From positions 186,001-250,000 of the forward strand of contig CASGBA010000006.1 of the NCBI GenBank assembly GCA_949299755.1: a stretch of DNA of 64,000 nt, given 5' to 3'. Positions 54,083 through 62,359 of this stretch are shown here, one piece after another. This DNA comes from an uncultured Treponema sp. Lineage in GTDB: Bacteria > Spirochaetota > Spirochaetia > Treponematales > Treponemataceae. A model generated the notes under the pieces. That model did not search any database. It was not told where the DNA came from and saw nothing but the letters and a program-made list of their open reading frames with translations. Position numbers and translations under genes: made by a program. Position 1 is the first letter of the stretch, and each line of letters begins with the position of its first letter.

Positions 54083-54119
54083 TATGAAAAACATATTTCC
54101 TTGAAATACGGAGGAAAAT

Positions 54120-55613
54120 GTGCCTTTACAACTATATAACACCATGGGCAGAAAGACCGAAGAATTCCGTCCCATAACCCCCGGAAAAGTTTCATTTTAC
54201 GGCTGCGGGCCCACTGTCTATAATTATGCCCACATCGGGAACCTCCGGGCCTATGTATTTCAGGACACCTTGGCGCGCACCTTGCGTTTTTTAGGGTACA
54301 AAGTAACCCATGTAATGAATATCACCGATGTGGGGCATTTAACAGGGGATGCCGATGAAGGTGAAGATAAAATGGTAAAAAGCGCCGCGGAAAGGGGCAA
54401 AAGCGTCCTTGAAATAGCTGATTTTTACACGAAGGCATTTTTCAACGACACTGACAGGCTGAATATCAGGCGCCCCGACATTATCTGCCGGGCCACAGAA
54501 CATATTGACGACATGATAAACCTGATAAAAAGGATAGAAGCCAACGGCCACACCTACACTGCCGGCGGAAATTTATATTATGATGTCACATCCTATCCGG
54601 ATTACGGGAAACTTGCCGGATTGAATCTTTCAGATTTGAAAGCCGGAGCCCGTATTGATGTGGATGAAAACAAACGGAATCCCTTTGACTTTGTACTGTG
54701 GTTCACAAAAAGTAAATTTGAAAACCAGGCCCTCACCTGGGATTCCCCCTGGGGACGGGGCTATCCCGGCTGGCATATCGAATGCTCCGCCATGAGCATG
54801 AAATACCTGGGCGAGCATTTTGACATACACACCGGCGGCATCGACCACATCACAATACACCACACAAATGAAATCGCCCAGTCAGAGGGAGCCACCGGAA
54901 AAAAATGGGTGAATTACTGGCTTCACAATGAATTTTTAGTGCTGAATAAAGAAAAAATGTCAAAATCCTCAGGAGACTTTTTAACCCTCCAGAAATTAAT
55001 CGACCAGGGCTACGGAAGCGGCGACTACAGGTTTTTCCTGTTGGGCGGCCATTACCGCAGCCAGCTGGCTTTTTCCTGGCAATCCATGGACAGTGCGAAA
55101 AACGCCCTTAAAAACCTGATCCAGCGTACTTCCAGGCTTTTGGAGGCTGCCGGGAACGTTCCATCCGGAAATGAAGACAAGGCCGGTTCCCGGGATTGGG
55201 GAAGCGCTTCGGCAAGAATGGAAAATTTCCGTACCGCCCTGGAACAGGATTTGAACACACCCCGGGCCCTTTCGGAGCTTCAAGCTGTCATAAAGGAAGG
55301 CTTAAACGGTGCCATCCTGCCGGCAGACGCTGTGAAGGCGGTGGCTGCAATGGACGGGGTTCTCGGTTTGCGGCTTTTGGAAAAAGCGGCGGAAAAAGGC
55401 GGGGATTCCGGCGGTTCCTCCGGATCTGCAACCCTCTCCGTGGAAGAAAGACAGCGTATAGAGGATTTGATTTCAAAAAGAGCCGCCGCAAAAAAAGAGA
55501 AAAACTGGGCGGAGGCTGATAAAATAAGGGATATGCTTGCCGGCGAAGGAATTATATTGGAAGACGGGGCTTCCGGCACTATTTGGAAGCACATACCTAA
55601 AAACGGTGTGTAA
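54120..55613 (+). CDS. cysS: Cysteinyl-tRNA synthetase
   Basis: 497 residues. GCGPTVYNYAHIGNLR has the zinc Cys and the HIGH motif (HIGN); KMSKSSGD is the KMSKS loop; WHIECSAMS holds another zinc ligand. The start is GTG 54120 with GGAGG 5 nt upstream. The following sigma-factor gene begins 16 nt downstream. Confidence 0.97.
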   Translation: MPLQLYNTMGRKTEEFRPITPGKVSFYGCGPTVYNYAHIGNLRAYVFQDTLARTLRFLGYKVTHVMNITDVGHLTGDADEGEDKMVKSAAERGKSVLEIADFYTKAFFNDTDRLNIRRPDIICRATEHIDDMINLIKRIEANGHTYTAGGNLYYDVTSYPDYGKLAGLNLSDLKAGARIDVDENKRNPFDFVLWFTKSKFENQALTWDSPWGRGYPGWHIECSAMSMKYLGEHFDIHTGGIDHITIHHTNEIAQSEGATGKKWVNYWLHNEFLVLNKEKMSKSSGDFLTLQKLIDQGYGSGDYRFFLLGGHYRSQLAFSWQSMDSAKNALKNLIQRTSRLLEAAGNVPSGNEDKAGSRDWGSASARMENFRTALEQDLNTPRALSELQAVIKEGLNGAILPADAVKAVAAMDGVLGLRLLEKAAEKGGDSGGSSGSATLSVEERQRIEDLISKRAAAKKEKNWAEADKIRDMLAGEGIILEDGASGTIWKHIPKNGV

Positions 55614-55629
55614 CTTTCGGAGGCTTAAC

Positions 55630-56172
55630 TTGTTTGATATACAAAAGCCCTTGAGGGCTGCTGATGAAAAAGATTTTAAAGAAATTTACAGTGCGGCCAT
55701 GCCTGTCATTTTTAAAGTAGCCCTAAGGGTTGTGGGAACGGAGGAGGCTGCTGAAGATCTTTGTCATGACGCTCTCATTAAAATGACGGAAAAGGATATG
55801 TATTTCCCCTCTGTCAATGATGCGAAATACTGGCTTATCCGTGTTGTAAAAAACGCTTCGCTAAATTATGCAAAGCGGAAGGCAAGAGAAAAAAGGGCAT
55901 ATGAAAGGGCTTTGAAAGAAGACCGTAAATCAATGGATTCCGGGGAAACGGAGTTATTGAAAGGAGACACAATAAAAAAAGTCCAGGCAGCGCTTCAAAA
56001 ACTGCCTGAAAATTTGAAAATTGTATTGCAGTTAAAAGAGTATGGAGATTTGAACTATAAAGAGATAGGTAGAGTTTTAGGAATAACAGAAGGAAACGTG
56101 AAAGTCCGTGTTTTCAGAGCGCGGGAACAACTTTCAAAATTGATAGGAGATGAAGATGTCTACATGCCCTGA
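55630..56172 (+). CDS. ECF-type RNA polymerase sigma factor
   Basis: 180 residues. Sigma2 region FKEIYSAAMPVIFKVALRVVGTEEAAEDLCHDAL and sigma4 region LPENLKIVLQLKEYGDLNYKEIGRVLGITEGNVKVRVFRAREQL match Sig70 family extracytoplasmic-function factors. The start is TTG 55630, preceded by GGAGG at 6 nt; the frame opens 31 codons earlier inside cysS without similarity. It overlaps the anti-sigma gene by 17 nt. Confidence 0.92.
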   Translation: MFDIQKPLRAADEKDFKEIYSAAMPVIFKVALRVVGTEEAAEDLCHDALIKMTEKDMYFPSVNDAKYWLIRVVKNASLNYAKRKAREKRAYERALKEDRKSMDSGETELLKGDTIKKVQAALQKLPENLKIVLQLKEYGDLNYKEIGRVLGITEGNVKVRVFRAREQLSKLIGDEDVYMP

Positions 56173-56935
56173 CACAGACCTTTATTCCGCATACGTGGAC
56201 GGGGAAATACCGTCACCCTGGAAAGAAAAACTTGAAGAACATCTTTCAACCTGTGAAAAATGCAGGCTCATAGAGCAGAAATACAGACACCTTCATGAAA
56301 CCGTCCTGAAAACAGAAAAGGAAGATTCCGATGTCAGCACTGAATTTCTGGAAAAATCCTTTCGAAAAGTTTCCTCCAGATGGGAAATAGCTTCCTCCAA
56401 TGTTTTAACCGGAAATCCCAATCACAAATGGGCGGTCGGAAAAAAAACCGTCACCATGCCTTATTTTGCTTTGGCCGCCATGTTTCTTGCGGCGGTATTC
56501 ATTCCGTCTTTCTTTACGGTGAAAAATGCGGAATCCCGTATTTCTGATATCCAGCAAGGAAATAAAATGGCGGTGGAGGCGGCAAAGGCTGAAATGCTTC
56601 TTGCGGGTTTATCAAAATACCAGAATAATATTTCACCAAACTCCGTATCAGTATACAGCAATGATTTTTCCACGATCGATGAAATTTCCACTTACGTAAC
56701 CTCACATGAAAATAATCCGGGCAGCCTTTCAAAAAAGAATTATTCTAATTCCAGCTCCACAAAATTCGCCCTCATAGACTCATTGAAAATGTTCTCACAA
56801 AATAAAAATTTGTTTCCCAACGGAAAAAGTAAATATATAATTATTAAACTGCCTGAAGTTATCCATTTCGGGACAGAATCTAATCGTCAATATTCCGGCA
56901 ACCGGGAATATATAACGAATGTAAGCCGTCAGTAG
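56156..56935 (+). CDS. Zinc-finger anti-sigma factor, membrane-anchored
   Basis: 259 residues. The N-terminal zf-HC2 (LEEHLSTCEKC, His and CxxC) binds zinc and the cognate sigma factor. One membrane helix (FALAAMFLAAVFIPSFF) follows, then ~120 extracytoplasmic residues rich in Ser and Asn. ATG 56156 has GGAG at 6 nt. It presumably holds the ECF factor until an envelope signal arrives. Confidence 0.85.
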   Translation: MSTCPDTDLYSAYVDGEIPSPWKEKLEEHLSTCEKCRLIEQKYRHLHETVLKTEKEDSDVSTEFLEKSFRKVSSRWEIASSNVLTGNPNHKWAVGKKTVTMPYFALAAMFLAAVFIPSFFTVKNAESRISDIQQGNKMAVEAAKAEMLLAGLSKYQNNISPNSVSVYSNDFSTIDEISTYVTSHENNPGSLSKKNYSNSSSTKFALIDSLKMFSQNKNLFPNGKSKYIIIKLPEVIHFGTESNRQYSGNREYITNVSRQ

Positions 56936-56936
56936 A

Positions 56937-58622
56937 ATGATAGAAAAATTAAAAACCCTTTTACTCAGTTCCGGGATAGCCAGGATTTTATGCATCCCGA
57001 TCCTTTTTATTATTTTTATATCCTCCGCCACAATTATTTCAAAATTAACGGCAAAAAGTCCGGAGCTTATACGCATCAATCCCCCTGTAAGCGCAAAGGG
57101 GGAAGTTGTAGCCATAGAAGGCAACGGATTCGGAAAAGAACAGGGTGACCAATGGATAGAAATTTCAGGGGTTAGGGTTTCTTCAAGTTCATATATAAGC
57201 TGGGACGACAATAAGATACTGTTTGTAATTCCGGAAAACTATGAGGACGGATTAATACGGGTTTGCTCCAGGGACAGGCAAAGTAATATGCTTGTTTTTG
57301 CCAGACGGGAAAACATTCCGGAAGAAGCAAAAACCGTGAATACAGGGAATATTCCCGTTATCCAGAGTCTGGACGCATCCCAAAAGGAAATAGGGAAAAT
57401 CCTGGTTATTTCAGGATTGAATTTCGGTATAACCAGGGGAAATTCCGGCGTTTTATTCACCAAAACCCAGGAAAATTATTCCGGAGCTGTTTCGGACAAA
57501 GGAATTCCATCCACCCCCTTGATAATGCAGGAAGAAACCGATTTCGGCTATGATTTTTGGAGTGACCAGGAAATAAGGGTGCGGATTCCTGACGGGGCGT
57601 CCTCAGGACCGATTTACGTTAAAACGGAAAGAGGAATGAGTTCCCCGGTTAATTTAAGAATAGCCGATATGCCCGGGACAAAAAGGTTTGAAAACCAAAG
57701 GCTTTATGTTATTTCCGAAAATGTGGACATATCCGGAATTACGGCAGGAAACGGAAGCAAACTTTTCCTGCGGATACCGCTGCCTGTTACAACCGCTTCC
57801 CAGCAAAACATGAAAATACGGGAATCCTCCCCTCCTCCTTACATGGAAAATTACCGTGGGACAATCCTGCATCAATTTGAAAATCTGAAAACCGGTGGCA
57901 GCATAAACGTCAATCACACAATTGTATTAACCAATTCCGATATTATAACAACCATGAATGTCCAGCGTATAAAGCAATATGACACATCGTCTCCAGTATA
58001 TAAAACTTTCACAGAAGCTGACGATCTTATCCCGGCTCATACGGAAGAAATCAAAAAAGTGCTTGCCCAAATCCCCGGGGCGGGGAACCAGAATCCATAT
58101 AGAAAGGCAAAAGCGATATATGACTGGATTTTGGAAAACATAAAATACCGGCTTGTTACGGACAAAAACAAACTTCCAGTCTCAAGTTTGGTTTCCGGGG
58201 AAGGTGATGTTTATGACATGACCATAATTTTCTGCGCTCTTGCCAGAACGGCGGGTATTCCTGCCTTGCCATCGGCGGGAGTTATTGTGGATATGCAACA
58301 GGAAACAATCCCCCATTGGTGGGCGGAATTCTATATTGAAAATTTCGGATGGGTTCCCGTGGATTTGGGAATGGCCATGGGTATTCCCTACGAATCAGAA
58401 CACAACGGCATTGAATCAAAAGTATGGTATTTTGGAAATATAGACGGAAACAGGATTTCTTTTTCCAGAGGATGGATTCACCAAATCCCGATGATAACCA
58501 ACGGAAAAACCGTCTCCACACCCAGATCTTTTGCTTTCCAAAAGGTTTGGGAAGAATCCAACGAAAACTTGACCAGTTACGCTTCACTTTGGACAATACC
58601 AAAACTTATAGGTGTATACTGA
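56937..58622 (+). CDS. Transglutaminase-like protein with IPT/TIG repeats
   Basis: 561 residues. N-terminal membrane anchor (LCIPILFIIFISSATII), two IPT/TIG-like modules (~45-130 and 135-250), then a transglutaminase-like core (~370-500). His in PHWWAEFYI and Asp in WVPVDLG are present, but the usual Cys is absent: the aligned position is Val in GDVYD (about residue 423). It may be a binding or sensing protein. It starts 1 nt after the anti-sigma stop. Confidence 0.8.
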   Translation: MIEKLKTLLLSSGIARILCIPILFIIFISSATIISKLTAKSPELIRINPPVSAKGEVVAIEGNGFGKEQGDQWIEISGVRVSSSSYISWDDNKILFVIPENYEDGLIRVCSRDRQSNMLVFARRENIPEEAKTVNTGNIPVIQSLDASQKEIGKILVISGLNFGITRGNSGVLFTKTQENYSGAVSDKGIPSTPLIMQEETDFGYDFWSDQEIRVRIPDGASSGPIYVKTERGMSSPVNLRIADMPGTKRFENQRLYVISENVDISGITAGNGSKLFLRIPLPVTTASQQNMKIRESSPPPYMENYRGTILHQFENLKTGGSINVNHTIVLTNSDIITTMNVQRIKQYDTSSPVYKTFTEADDLIPAHTEEIKKVLAQIPGAGNQNPYRKAKAIYDWILENIKYRLVTDKNKLPVSSLVSGEGDVYDMTIIFCALARTAGIPALPSAGVIVDMQQETIPHWWAEFYIENFGWVPVDLGMAMGIPYESEHNGIESKVWYFGNIDGNRISFSRGWIHQIPMITNGKTVSTPRSFAFQKVWEESNENLTSYASLWTIPKLIGVY

Positions 58623-58642
58623 CTTAAGGAAAGGAGATTTTT

Positions 58643-59326
58643 ATGGTGAAAGTTTTATCCCTTGGAGGTTCCATTGTCGCTCCTGAAACGCCGGATACAG
58701 GCTTCCTTTCTGAATTTTCCGGGTTAATCCGTTCATGGCTTTCCGAAGATTCAGGTAGAAAGCTAATACTTGTGGTAGGCGGCGGAGGGCCGGCAAGAAT
58801 TTACCAGAAAGCTTTAAAAACTATTGTTCCCGAAACGGAAAATGAAACGGCAGACTGGATTGGTATTATGGCCACAAGATTAAACGCCCAATTACTGAAA
58901 GGAATTTTTGCCGACATCTGTCCTGGAGATGTTATTTATGATCCTACAACTGTTTCAATTTTCTCCGGAAGGATGATAGTGGCTGCCGGATGGAAACCTG
59001 GATTTTCCACAGACAATGACGCTGTTCTTCTTGCTGAAAGATTCTCTGCGGATATGGTTGTGAATCTTTCAAACATTGAAAAAGTTTATACAGATGACCC
59101 GAAAAAAAATCCGGAAGCAAAACCCATTGACTCAATTTCATGGAAAGATTTCCGTAAAATGGTGGGCGATGAATGGGTTCCCGGAAAAAATGTGCCCTTT
59201 GATCCCGTCGCAAGCCGTCACGCAGAAAAAGCCGGGATAAAGGTTATTTGTGCATCCGGGAGGGACATAAACAACCTGAGAGCCATTCTAAACGGGGAGG
59301 ATTTCACGGGAACCCTTATCGGTTAA
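58643..59326 (+). CDS. pyrH: Archaeal-type UMP kinase
   Basis: 227 residues of the amino-acid-kinase fold. KVLSLGGSIVAPE (phosphate loop) and LVVGGGGPARIYQ match the archaeal PyrH-type enzymes also found in some bacteria, which phosphorylate UMP to UDP. AAGGAG precedes the ATG. It follows the transglutaminase-like gene by 20 nt; the last 4 nt overlap the convergent lipoprotein stop. Confidence 0.85.
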   Translation: MVKVLSLGGSIVAPETPDTGFLSEFSGLIRSWLSEDSGRKLILVVGGGGPARIYQKALKTIVPETENETADWIGIMATRLNAQLLKGIFADICPGDVIYDPTTVSIFSGRMIVAAGWKPGFSTDNDAVLLAERFSADMVVNLSNIEKVYTDDPKKNPEAKPIDSISWKDFRKMVGDEWVPGKNVPFDPVASRHAEKAGIKVICASGRDINNLRAILNGEDFTGTLIG

Positions 59327-59940
59327 AAGGAAAGATCCGTTCCGTACATACGGATTAAAAGTCTCTCTATTTTTACCCCGTATTCAGGATCTGCGGCCCA
59401 GGTGCCGGCCAAACCGCTTATTCCGGGGGATTTTCCCTTGGGGTTAATCCATTTGTAGCGGGGATCCACAAGTTCCATACGCAAGGGTTCAGGGGAACCG
59501 TATCCTTTTAGATGCTGGACATGGGCACGGACACCGGTTCTTTCATCCGGAAAGGAATTGCCGGGTTGCCCGGGACCGATTGATCCAAGCCCGCAAAAGT
59601 TATTCATATCAGGAGTAACAAGACCTCCAAATTTAAGGAAACCGGTTTCCAGACACATTTGGGCAAAAGCCACGTCTGAATTAACCCCTTCATAGGCGCA
59701 TTCCTCTTTATAGAAGCTTATAAGACGGCGGAGTTTTTCCCTGTCCATACCGGGGTTCTCCCCCAAAAAGAAAACCTCCATCTGTTCCATGGGAATCCTT
59801 CCCTCCCCCATGATTCTGTCAGGAACAACTGTAAACTCCGGTGTGGAAGACCTTTCCACTGTCTTACAGGAAAACAGGATAATACTGAAAAAAAGACAAA
59901 TAAAAGCCGGAATGTAAAAAGCTGGTTTTAATATTTTCAT
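59323..59940 (-). CDS. Glucosaminidase-domain lipoprotein
   Basis: 205 residues from ATG 59940 with lipobox LFSC (Cys about residue 25). The mature domain has EECAYEGVNSDVAFAQMCLE, the lysozyme-like start of the N-acetylglucosaminidase (LytG/FlgJ) family; the Glu of CLE is the expected catalytic acid. It probably cuts the glycan strands of peptidoglycan. Tail-to-tail 4-nt overlap with pyrH. Confidence 0.8.
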   Translation of the reverse strand: MKILKPAFYIPAFICLFFSIILFSCKTVERSSTPEFTVVPDRIMGEGRIPMEQMEVFFLGENPGMDREKLRRLISFYKEECAYEGVNSDVAFAQMCLETGFLKFGGLVTPDMNNFCGLGSIGPGQPGNSFPDERTGVRAHVQHLKGYGSPEPLRMELVDPRYKWINPKGKSPGISGLAGTWAADPEYGVKIERLLIRMYGTDLSF

Positions 59941-60000
59941 ATTATTTTCATCGGTATACCGGGCCATAAAATGAATTTTTTTGTATAAAGAAATAGAAAT

Positions 60001-60657
60001 ATGGCGGAAAAACCTGATTTAAGAGAAAAACTGAAAAAATTCGGCCCCGGATATTTGAAAGACTCAGATTTAACAGCCCTGATTCTAAGAACCGGAACAA
60101 AAGGATGCCGTCTCCAGGAGATCTCGGAAAAAGTAATCAGAGTCCTGGACACAAGCAAACCTGAAAAAATAATGGATATGCTGGAAAACTTAAATGGTGT
60201 TGGCCCGGGAAAGGCAGCGTCCCTGGCCGCGGCCTGTGAGCTGGGACGGAGATACTGCGGCTTTATACGGAAAAAGGTTTCTTCGGCGGAAGATGTATTC
60301 CCATACCTGAGGCATTATGCGGACAAAAAACAGGAGCATTTTATATGTGTTTCCCTTTCCGGCGCCCATGAAATAACGGCTATCCGCACTGTAAGTGTCG
60401 GGATTTTAAACAGAACACTGGTACATCCCAGGGAAGTATTCGCAGATCCAATAGCGGACAGGGCTGCGGCAATAATAGTATGCCACAATCACCCTTCGGG
60501 GAATTTAACTCCCTCTGAAGAGGATATGCAGATAACCTGGAGACTTTCGGAAGCCGGAAATATTCTTGGTATCCAACTTTTAGACCATCTCATCATAGGT
60601 CCGGACGGAAAATTTTTCAGCTTTGTGGAAGGATGCATTCCGATAAAAAAAGAATAA
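60001..60657 (+). CDS. radC: RadC-like JAB-domain protein
   Basis: 218 residues. N-terminal helix-hairpin-helix (LNGVGPGKAASLAAACELG) and C-terminal JAMM metalloprotease-like domain with CHNHPSGNLTPSEED, the metal motif. DNA-repair role is historical and weak. The gene is divergent from the glucosaminidase-like lipoprotein. No Shine-Dalgarno sequence; TATAAA lies 11 nt upstream of the ATG. Confidence 0.92.
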   Translation: MAEKPDLREKLKKFGPGYLKDSDLTALILRTGTKGCRLQEISEKVIRVLDTSKPEKIMDMLENLNGVGPGKAASLAAACELGRRYCGFIRKKVSSAEDVFPYLRHYADKKQEHFICVSLSGAHEITAIRTVSVGILNRTLVHPREVFADPIADRAAAIIVCHNHPSGNLTPSEEDMQITWRLSEAGNILGIQLLDHLIIGPDGKFFSFVEGCIPIKKE

Positions 60658-60661
60658 ACAC

Positions 60662-60690
60662 TTGTTTCTTAAATTAAACAGACGTATAAT
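60662..60690 (+). promoter_or_regulatory. cls promoter
   Basis: TTGTTT (60662-60667), 17-bp spacer, perfect TATAAT (60685-60690). Predicted leader ~60 nt. Confidence 0.65.
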
Positions 60691-60728
60691 CCAAAGCGCT
60701 TAATAACGTTGTTTCGGCATTAAAAATT

Positions 60729-60750
60729 TGGAGTTTCTCCATTTCTGGAG
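60729..60750 (+). promoter_or_regulatory. Alternative hairpins over the cls ribosome-binding site
   Basis: TGGAG (60729-60733), CTCCA (60737-60741) and TGGAG (60746-60750). The middle arm can pair with either flank. The second TGGAG holds the GGAG Shine-Dalgarno of cls, so the two hairpins are mutually exclusive and could switch translation. Confidence 0.45.
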
Positions 60751-60755
60751 CAAAA

Positions 60756-62246
60756 ATGGATTTTATCGGGATTATTCTTTTTATATCCTACTTCTTGAAC
60801 TTTGGATTTATAGTTTTTATCCTTTTTTTTGAACAGACCGATTCAGCTCGCCGTTTTTCATGGTTGATTGCCATAACATTCATACCTATTGCGGGAATCA
60901 TACTGTATATGTTTTTTTCCGGTAATTTTCTCCTGCGTTATAAAAGGCTGGAAAAATCCATAAAACACACCGACAGTATTTTTTCTGATTTTGAGCAACG
61001 CCTCGATGAGAATGCGGATACATATATCGAAAACGGCGGCCCTTATTTAAACAGACACCTGCCTCTGCTGAAATTGAATAAGAATTATGCCCATTCCTCC
61101 CTGGGATTCAGCAAAACAGTCCATGTTTTCACTTCCGGGGAAGAAACTTATAAAACCCTGTTTGCGGAAATAGAAAAAGCCAAGGTTTCAATCTATCTGT
61201 CCTATTTCATCATAAGGAATGACAATACCGGAAAAAAACTCATTTCCATCCTGGCAAAAAAAGCAAGAGAGGGGATTGAAGTACGGCTTCTGTACGACCA
61301 CATAGGTTCCTTTTTCACCTCCGGAGCGCTTTTTATTCCACTGAAAAAAGCAGGCGGAGAGGTGCACAAGTTTTTCCCGGTAACGATCATAGCCCCCTAC
61401 GCCCTCAATTACAGGAACCACCGGAAAATTGTGGTTATTGACCATTCCGTGGGGTATTTTGGGGGTATAAACATAGGGGACGAATACGCGAACTGTTCCC
61501 CAAAACAACGTTTTTTATGGAGGGACACCCATATAAGGGTTTCGGATTCGGCCGCTATTCTTTTGGAAAAATGCTTTTTAAGCGACTGGTATTCTTCAAA
61601 ATATAAAACAAAACAGGAAATAAGGCCGGAACCGCCTGAAAAAAACGCCGGTTCCGCCGACCTGCCCGACATACCCTTGCCGCCGATTTGCTGCAACAAC
61701 ATACCCATGCAGATTGTGACCTCCGGCCCAAATGACATCAAAAACGATGAGATAAGGGATGCCCTGATTTTCATGATTTCAACGGCAAAAAAATCGGTCC
61801 ATATTGAAACACCATACTTTACCCCGGATCCGGCGTTTTTCAGTATTTTAAAAATAGCGGCTTTGTCAGGATTGGATGTAAAAATCATAATTCCACGGGA
61901 TTGGGACAAATTTTATGTAAAACTTGCGGCCATGCCTTACATCTCAGATTTGACAAAAAAAGGCATAAAATTTTACCATTACAAGGGCTTTATCCATTCC
62001 AAAATGTTTGTCATAGACGGGGAAATATCAACAATAGGGTCAACAAACATAGACACCAGAAGTTTTTCCCTTCATTTTGAGTTGAATGCCTTCTTTTATT
62101 CCCAGGAATTCGGCAAAACCTCCGAAGAAATTTTTATACGGGATTTGGAAAATTCAATTCCAGCGGATCCGGATGCTTTTGCGAAAATGTCTGTATTCAA
62201 AAAGGCTTTGTGCAACTTTTTCAGACTTTTTGCCCCTCTCATGTAA
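60756..62246 (+). CDS. cls: Cardiolipin synthase
   Basis: 496 residues. Two N-terminal membrane helices, then two phospholipase-D motifs, HRKIVVID (about residue 228) and HSKMFVID (about 412), each with GS/GGxN downstream. It joins two phosphatidylglycerols into cardiolipin at the inner membrane. GGAG precedes the ATG and sits in a possible hairpin. Confidence 0.93.
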   Translation: MDFIGIILFISYFLNFGFIVFILFFEQTDSARRFSWLIAITFIPIAGIILYMFFSGNFLLRYKRLEKSIKHTDSIFSDFEQRLDENADTYIENGGPYLNRHLPLLKLNKNYAHSSLGFSKTVHVFTSGEETYKTLFAEIEKAKVSIYLSYFIIRNDNTGKKLISILAKKAREGIEVRLLYDHIGSFFTSGALFIPLKKAGGEVHKFFPVTIIAPYALNYRNHRKIVVIDHSVGYFGGINIGDEYANCSPKQRFLWRDTHIRVSDSAAILLEKCFLSDWYSSKYKTKQEIRPEPPEKNAGSADLPDIPLPPICCNNIPMQIVTSGPNDIKNDEIRDALIFMISTAKKSVHIETPYFTPDPAFFSILKIAALSGLDVKIIIPRDWDKFYVKLAAMPYISDLTKKGIKFYHYKGFIHSKMFVIDGEISTIGSTNIDTRSFSLHFELNAFFYSQEFGKTSEEIFIRDLENSIPADPDAFAKMSVFKKALCNFFRLFAPLM

Positions 62247-62275
62247 GCATTGTCATCATAATATAGAATAATTGC

Positions 62276-62304
62276 TTGAAAATCACATTTTTTTGAAGTA
62301 TCAT
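62276..62304 (+). promoter_or_regulatory. PPi-PFK promoter
   Basis: TTGAAA (62276-62281), 17-bp spacer, TATCAT (62299-62304). Predicted leader ~49 nt. Confidence 0.55.
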
Positions 62305-62359
62305 ATATGAAGAGATTTACATATTTTTATAAAATCACAATGATTCAGAGAGGTTATAA

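Noticed and set aside
55537-55629. Upstream extension of the sigma factor
   Set aside because: It overlaps cysS and has no similarity; a GGAGG sits 6 nt before the TTG at 55630.
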